From NCBI GenBank assembly GCA_025267735.1, contig CM046305.1, forward strand, positions 36,167,108 through 36,231,107: 64,000 nucleotides of DNA. Reading direction: 5' to 3'. A program made the position numbers and the translations under genes. Below are positions 59,897 through 64,000 of the stretch, piece after piece; position 1 is the first letter of the stretch, and each line of letters opens with the position of its first letter. The notes beneath the pieces are model-generated. The model saw only the letters and a program-made list of their open reading frames with translations. It did no database searches and was not told the DNA's origin. This DNA is from Mactra quadrangularis (Eukaryota > Mollusca > Bivalvia > Venerida > Mactridae).

Positions 59897-62470
59897 ATAT
59901 CTATTTTGTATACTGTCCTGAATAAGATTATTTCAACATCACATTTCACCATTTTATTGTGTTAATTACATCTGCCTAAAGTTTTATGGAAACCAGCTGA
60001 TTCTACATTTTTCTATAAATATTTAGCTTTTTCTGAAGTAAGTCTGTAATAACTAACTGTTCATCGCAATCTTACTCTCATTTTTTTATATGAAAAAAGC
60101 CATAAAATGCATAAAAAACTTATTTAAAACATTTTTATATTTTTAGTACATCTTGAAACCAACTAGTCAATTAGTTTTCTAAGGTATATACTACATGTAT
60201 AGTCCAAAAGTTCACCTTGACAAACTTTTCAAGGTCATAATTATTATTATCAAATGTTCCCGAGATTTATCTCATTAAACTTGGTTTTTTTTACTCTAAA
60301 TCCCTAAAAGAAACACTTACAGAACAAAGATTATATTTTAAGACCTAGTATACAATTTTATAACCTTAATCGTTAAATTTGCATGTTACAGCCGTCTAAA
60401 CCTCTTTAATGTAATTTTATCAACACTCAAAGTTTAAAGTTTTAATGCGAGAACTATGAATATATCAATATTATAAAATATTAACCTATTAAATAAAAAT
60501 CATGCAAGCGTACATGTATTAACTTAGCCGAAGTCATCTAAACTATCAATTAAATTTCTATGATAGGCAGAAAGCAAATTTTAAGTTTCAATTATTTTAC
60601 TGCTGAATAAACATACGAGCTAATAAACCCCATTGCTCATGAAACAATCATGGAAGTTGTGTTGAACTAATATAGACATTTAAACTCTAGGCAGTCAGAC
60701 ATAGCATTCATTTGAAACCCTTTTCAAACCCATATCTTGATAAAATAGGCTGCTTACTTATATAGAAATGTAAAAATCTAGCGATCAAATTATTCTATAT
60801 ACCGAAGTCTCAAGAAATGATCCTGACAAATTCCAAATGTAAGTATGAAACCAAAGAATACTGATTTAAAGCAATTGTTTGAATATAATTTCTAGCTGTA
60901 AAATCATAATATATATACTTAATGAATTCTATAAGTTTCAGCAAAATAATCAGGCCAAATATTACATTATAATTATGCTGTAATTTATAGATCAACAAAG
61001 ATCAGCTGAGAGATGGAAATGAATTGAATATGTTAATTAATTCATAGCAGTATTCGAGTATCTGGCTGTAAAGTTATTCACTATCATGTACTTGAAAGCA
61101 CTTATTACTCAATAGTTCTCAGCAAAAACAATCTGGTCAAATCTCATAAAGTCAATTAAGTTTTATTTAATAGAATCAGTTCAGAGATGGAAACGACACA
61201 ATTTGGGAAGTAGCTGTTGTTTTAGCCTGTAACAAAAAATGCTGATGTAAAAAAACAAAGTACAGGCCTTTTTTTCCTTATATAACAGGGGCCGTTAACA
61301 GTTGCCTTCCCCTCTTGAAATTTCTTTGAAATCATGCAGTTTTCCCCAAATTTGGAGTTTACCTTGGATATTTTGTTCCCCTTTCTATGAAATAGCGATA
61401 AAATTTCCCCAAATGTTCTATATATAAAAAGGCCCAATGCCCCTTCCCCAAGTACTGAAAAAAAGCTCCGAAGTAAAGTAACCAGGTTCAAAAAATTATG
61501 TTCTTTGGAATAGCTGAATATTTTCTAGATCTCCGAAAAGTTTATTGAGACATTAAACTAATTACCTCATATTAGAATAATAATCATATCAATATAAAGT
61601 TACCATGTTATAGAAGTTAGGCTAGTTGCTACAAACTTGTATCAACCAAAATAATAAATATAAAGCCTCAGTTTATGTTACTGTCGATCATTTCAAAACC
61701 AGTGCAATCAGGAAAAATACTACATAATCAACTTAGATTTATCACAAAAGCTAGGCATTCTGTATCATAGTTTGAAAGACTCTCTCCTTCTTATAATTTA
61801 AACTAGTTTGTATTATAAGAAGGAGGGAAACTATAAATGTCAAGCTCCTGTGGATTTATTAAATGTTCTAAGTATAAACAAAGCTACGATGAGGTATATA
61901 TAACATCTATAACGCAACCATATAAAATCTAAATTACAAGAGTCATTCATAGATGGCACAAGATAATTTTGTACTGATTTCGCAACAAATATAACTTAGA
62001 AAATAGAGTAACTCACATTTCATAGTCGTGAAAAAACACTGACTTAACGACGAAGAAATGAGATATTCTATGTACAGCTGACCAAAACTGTATAGAAAAC
62101 ATTGAACATATTTAAGTAAATCTATCGCACAACATAGCATTACAATATTTAATGTGTCATAATAAAATGGACAAAAACCAAAAATTTCTTTTAAAATTCT
62201 TCATATTATTATTACTATATTACAGTATGGATGCAATTAAGGGTATGTAAAAATCACCATTATCAAACCCATGTTCAAATGTACAAAAAATAAAAACAAC
62301 AAAAATCCTAATTCAAATCTATTCAAATAAATAAATTGTCGATAGTATAGTATCATCATTTAATCAAAACAATAAACAGTAGATACATCAAAGTCATCAT
62401 TATCAAAGCCATACACATGACTGTTCATTTTATATAAACCTCTATCTACAATACAAAACTTAGTAAACAT
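59897..62470. other. Stretch without recognisable gene
   Basis: AT-rich DNA. A possible MITE at 61280-61458 has the inverted-looking ends CAGGGGCCGTTAACAG and CCAAGTACTG. A short inverted pair (CTCTCCTTCTTATAATTTAA with TATTATAAGAAGGAGGGA) lies at 61783-61828. Small frames such as 61222-61491 minus carry no motif. Confidence 0.45.
61783..61828. repeat. Short near-perfect hairpin
   Basis: CTCCTTCTTATAAT at the left pairs with ATTATAAGAAGGAG at the right across a loop of about 15 bases. It stands alone in AT-rich DNA. Confidence 0.55.
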
Positions 62471-62477
62471 TGTGCTT

Positions 62478-62690
62478 ATGGTAAAGTTTAGCCACATGGA
62501 AATGCTTGTTATCATATACTTGACCATGGGAGGTGGTTCACCTAACCAGCTCTCTAAGAATAACCCTTAAAACCAGATCATACATGTGACTATGGTTAAG
62601 CTTAGTTACATGGGAATACTTGTAATCATAGATATGACCATGGGGTGTGGTTCACCTAACTGACTCACATAGATTAACCTTCAACAAGAG
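62478..62690. repeat. Tandem duplication of about 113 bp
   Basis: TGGTAAAGTTTAGCCACATG through GGTGGTTCACCTAACC recurs as TGGTTAAGCTTAGTTACATG through GTGTGGTTCACCTAACTG. Divergence is about 15%, so the event is old. Confidence 0.7.
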
Positions 62691-62954
62691 ACCAACAGCT
62701 TCACCTAATAATAATCTTATACAAATTTCATAGAAGGGTATGACCTGCAGTGACACATGAAAGCTTACAATTACTAAGAAACTTTTTAAATGATATATCT
62801 ATCAATACATACACTTAAAAGTATAAAACAACATAATTAAGTATTTGTTACAATGATAATACATTGTTAACATTTCAGTCAACTCTGATATACAAATATA
62901 ATGTACAAAAGTACATATTTCTAGCAAATTTACATAAATAATGAATAGGATTTC

Positions 62955-63475
62955 ATTTGAATTTAACAATGAACATTATAAATGTAATTAACATCTAAAC
63001 AATACTCAATACAATGACATCTTCCGATCTAGCTATCCCCCCAGAGTTACCCGGGTCCTTCACTAGATTACTCGGATAACAATACTTGATACAATGACGT
63101 CTTCCGATCTAGCTATCCCCCCAGAGTTACCCGGGTCCTTCACTAGATTGCTCGGAATGTAGATCTTTCACCAGGTTATCTGGTATATTATTCTATAGTT
63201 TCAATTGTATATTATCAATGATTCATCTTTCATTTGAATTTATAAATTAACATTATAACATCTTAACAATACAATGACATCTTCCGATCTAGCTATCCCC
63301 CCAGAGTTACCTGGGTCCTTCACTAGATTGCTCGGAATCTTCCGATCTAGCTATCCCCCCAGAGTTACCTGGGTCCTTCACTAGATTGCTCGGATTATAG
63401 ATCTTTTACCAGGTTATCTGGTATATTATTCTGTAAATATAGTTTCAATTGTATAATATTATCAATGATCAATCT
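62955..63475. repeat. Nested local duplications with a 58-bp GC-rich unit
   Basis: The unit CTTCCGATCTAGCTATCCCC ... CTAGATTGCTCGGA occurs four times (63021-63076, 63101-63156, 63281-63336, 63339-63394). It sits inside a larger unit that also includes CACCAGGTTATCTGGTATAT, present twice. The core contains CCCGGG or CCTGGG and is much richer in GC than its flanks. Confidence 0.85.
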
Positions 63476-63792
63476 TTTTTTTCTTCTTATACTTGCTTGG
63501 ATCATTTGTATTTTTATTTTTTTTTTTTTATTTATCTATACATTTTTTTTCTATTTTATATGATCTATTTTGGAGCATTATTATTAAGCATGATTAGTGT
63601 TTTTCACATGTATAATGTATAAATATATTTTAAAAACTATTTAGTTTCTAATTTCCCAAATATCATAAACCAAAAGATGGAAAAACTAAGCTGACAATAA
63701 TACGAAAATTATGTTGTTTGATACATTCAAATGTATGTATATGACTATCATTAATTTTGTTTCGGTATAAATCTTGAAGTATAAATCTTCAA

Positions 63793-63900
63793 TCAGTCAA
63801 AGAAGGCATAATCATCTGGGTTAAGTGGCATCAAAGTGCCATCAAAGTATTGAGGGGGGAGTGCACATTTAGTGCAATCAGAGTAAGGAATATGACAAAT
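63793..63900 (-). CDS. Candidate terminal coding exon, weak
   Basis: The frame is open for 35 codons and ends PLNPDDYAFFD followed by TGA. Upstream it has CHIPYSDCTKCALPPQYFDG with regularly spaced cysteines. It is coding-like and distinct from the repeats. However, I see no convincing acceptor between the upstream stop at 63901-63903 and the frame, and nothing matches a known family. Confidence 0.2.
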   Translation of the reverse strand: MCHIPYSDCTKCALPPQYFDGTLMPLNPDDYAFFD

Positions 63901-64000
63901 TTAGTACACTATACCACCTACGAGTGTACTCAGTGAAGTGACCAAAAGAAATTATAGAAACCTTCGCCATTTATTTACACACAGTCAACTCATTTTGTAT

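Noticed and set aside
63020..63349. TCTTCCGATCT / AGATCGGAAGA matching the end of an Illumina adapter
   Set aside because: Only about 11 bases match, the adapter does not continue in either direction, and the motif is part of a longer genomic unit repeated four times.

Overview
The window is animal nuclear DNA from an AT-rich (roughly two-thirds A+T by eye), intron-rich genome. It holds two real spliced genes and many transposon relics, SINEs and tandem satellites. The mix of dispersed repeats suggests a mollusc, most likely a bivalve, but that is inference from familiarity and I could not search a database.

Genes (0.9-21.7 kb). Two genes are transcribed divergently from a 357-bp gap at 5282-5638. 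On the minus strand is a secreted or membrane-associated M14 metallocarboxypeptidase of the N/E (regulatory) subfamily. Five exons are resolved, covering a signal peptide, the full zinc-peptidase domain and the transthyretin-like domain; the 3' end is unresolved. On the plus strand is a complete gene for APC7, the TPR subunit of the anaphase-promoting complex. It has 16 exons, all junctions keep frame, and it encodes about 559 residues ending in an acidic tail. The shared promoter contains a CCAAT box and two E2F-like TTTCGCC/TTTTCGCG sequences, which suit a cell-cycle gene. The introns hold many short inverted-repeat elements. APC7 intron 7 carries a 4-kb element with perfect 29-bp terminal inverted repeats, decayed ORF pieces and a LINE fragment.

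Satellite block A (23.8-28.2 kb). A 25/27-bp repeat built around the palindrome TAGATCTA is organised in higher-order units. One 1230-bp unit, containing about 640 bp of non-satellite DNA with two oppositely oriented tRNA-like sequences, is present twice in near-perfect tandem.

28.2-35.1 kb has no recognisable gene. It contains an inverted repeat pair, one copy of which is split by a 464-bp hAT-type MITE with a perfect 8-bp target duplication; the other copy preserves the empty site. It also has a faint 5S-rRNA-like stretch and several foldbacks.

Satellite block B (35.1-41.7 kb) is a very AT-rich 31/40-bp repeat interrupted by a 961-bp hAT-type element with an 8-bp target duplication. Block C (42.6-45.0 kb) is a 29-bp repeat. 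Block D (45.1-47.6 kb) is a ~160-bp repeat. Block E (50.9-51.1 and 52.3-55.7 kb) is a 46-bp repeat with a 788-bp higher-order period. D and E share a core of more than 20 bp on opposite strands. Between them lie duplicated segments, a small hairpin kept in six copies, and a duplicated 43-codon ORF. A GAAT/GAAC-type microsatellite composite follows at 55.9-56.8 kb.

56.8-64.0 kb holds one convincing internal coding exon on the minus strand (56821-56910, unrecognised protein), a 1.87-kb inverted-repeat element, and short local duplications. The long reading frames inside blocks A-E are by-products of stop-poor repeats and are not reported as genes. I found no CRISPR array, operon or prokaryotic-type system, and nothing that can be asserted as a new functional system. 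The best leads are the inverted relation of satellites D and E, the covarying hairpins, and the duplicated small ORF.
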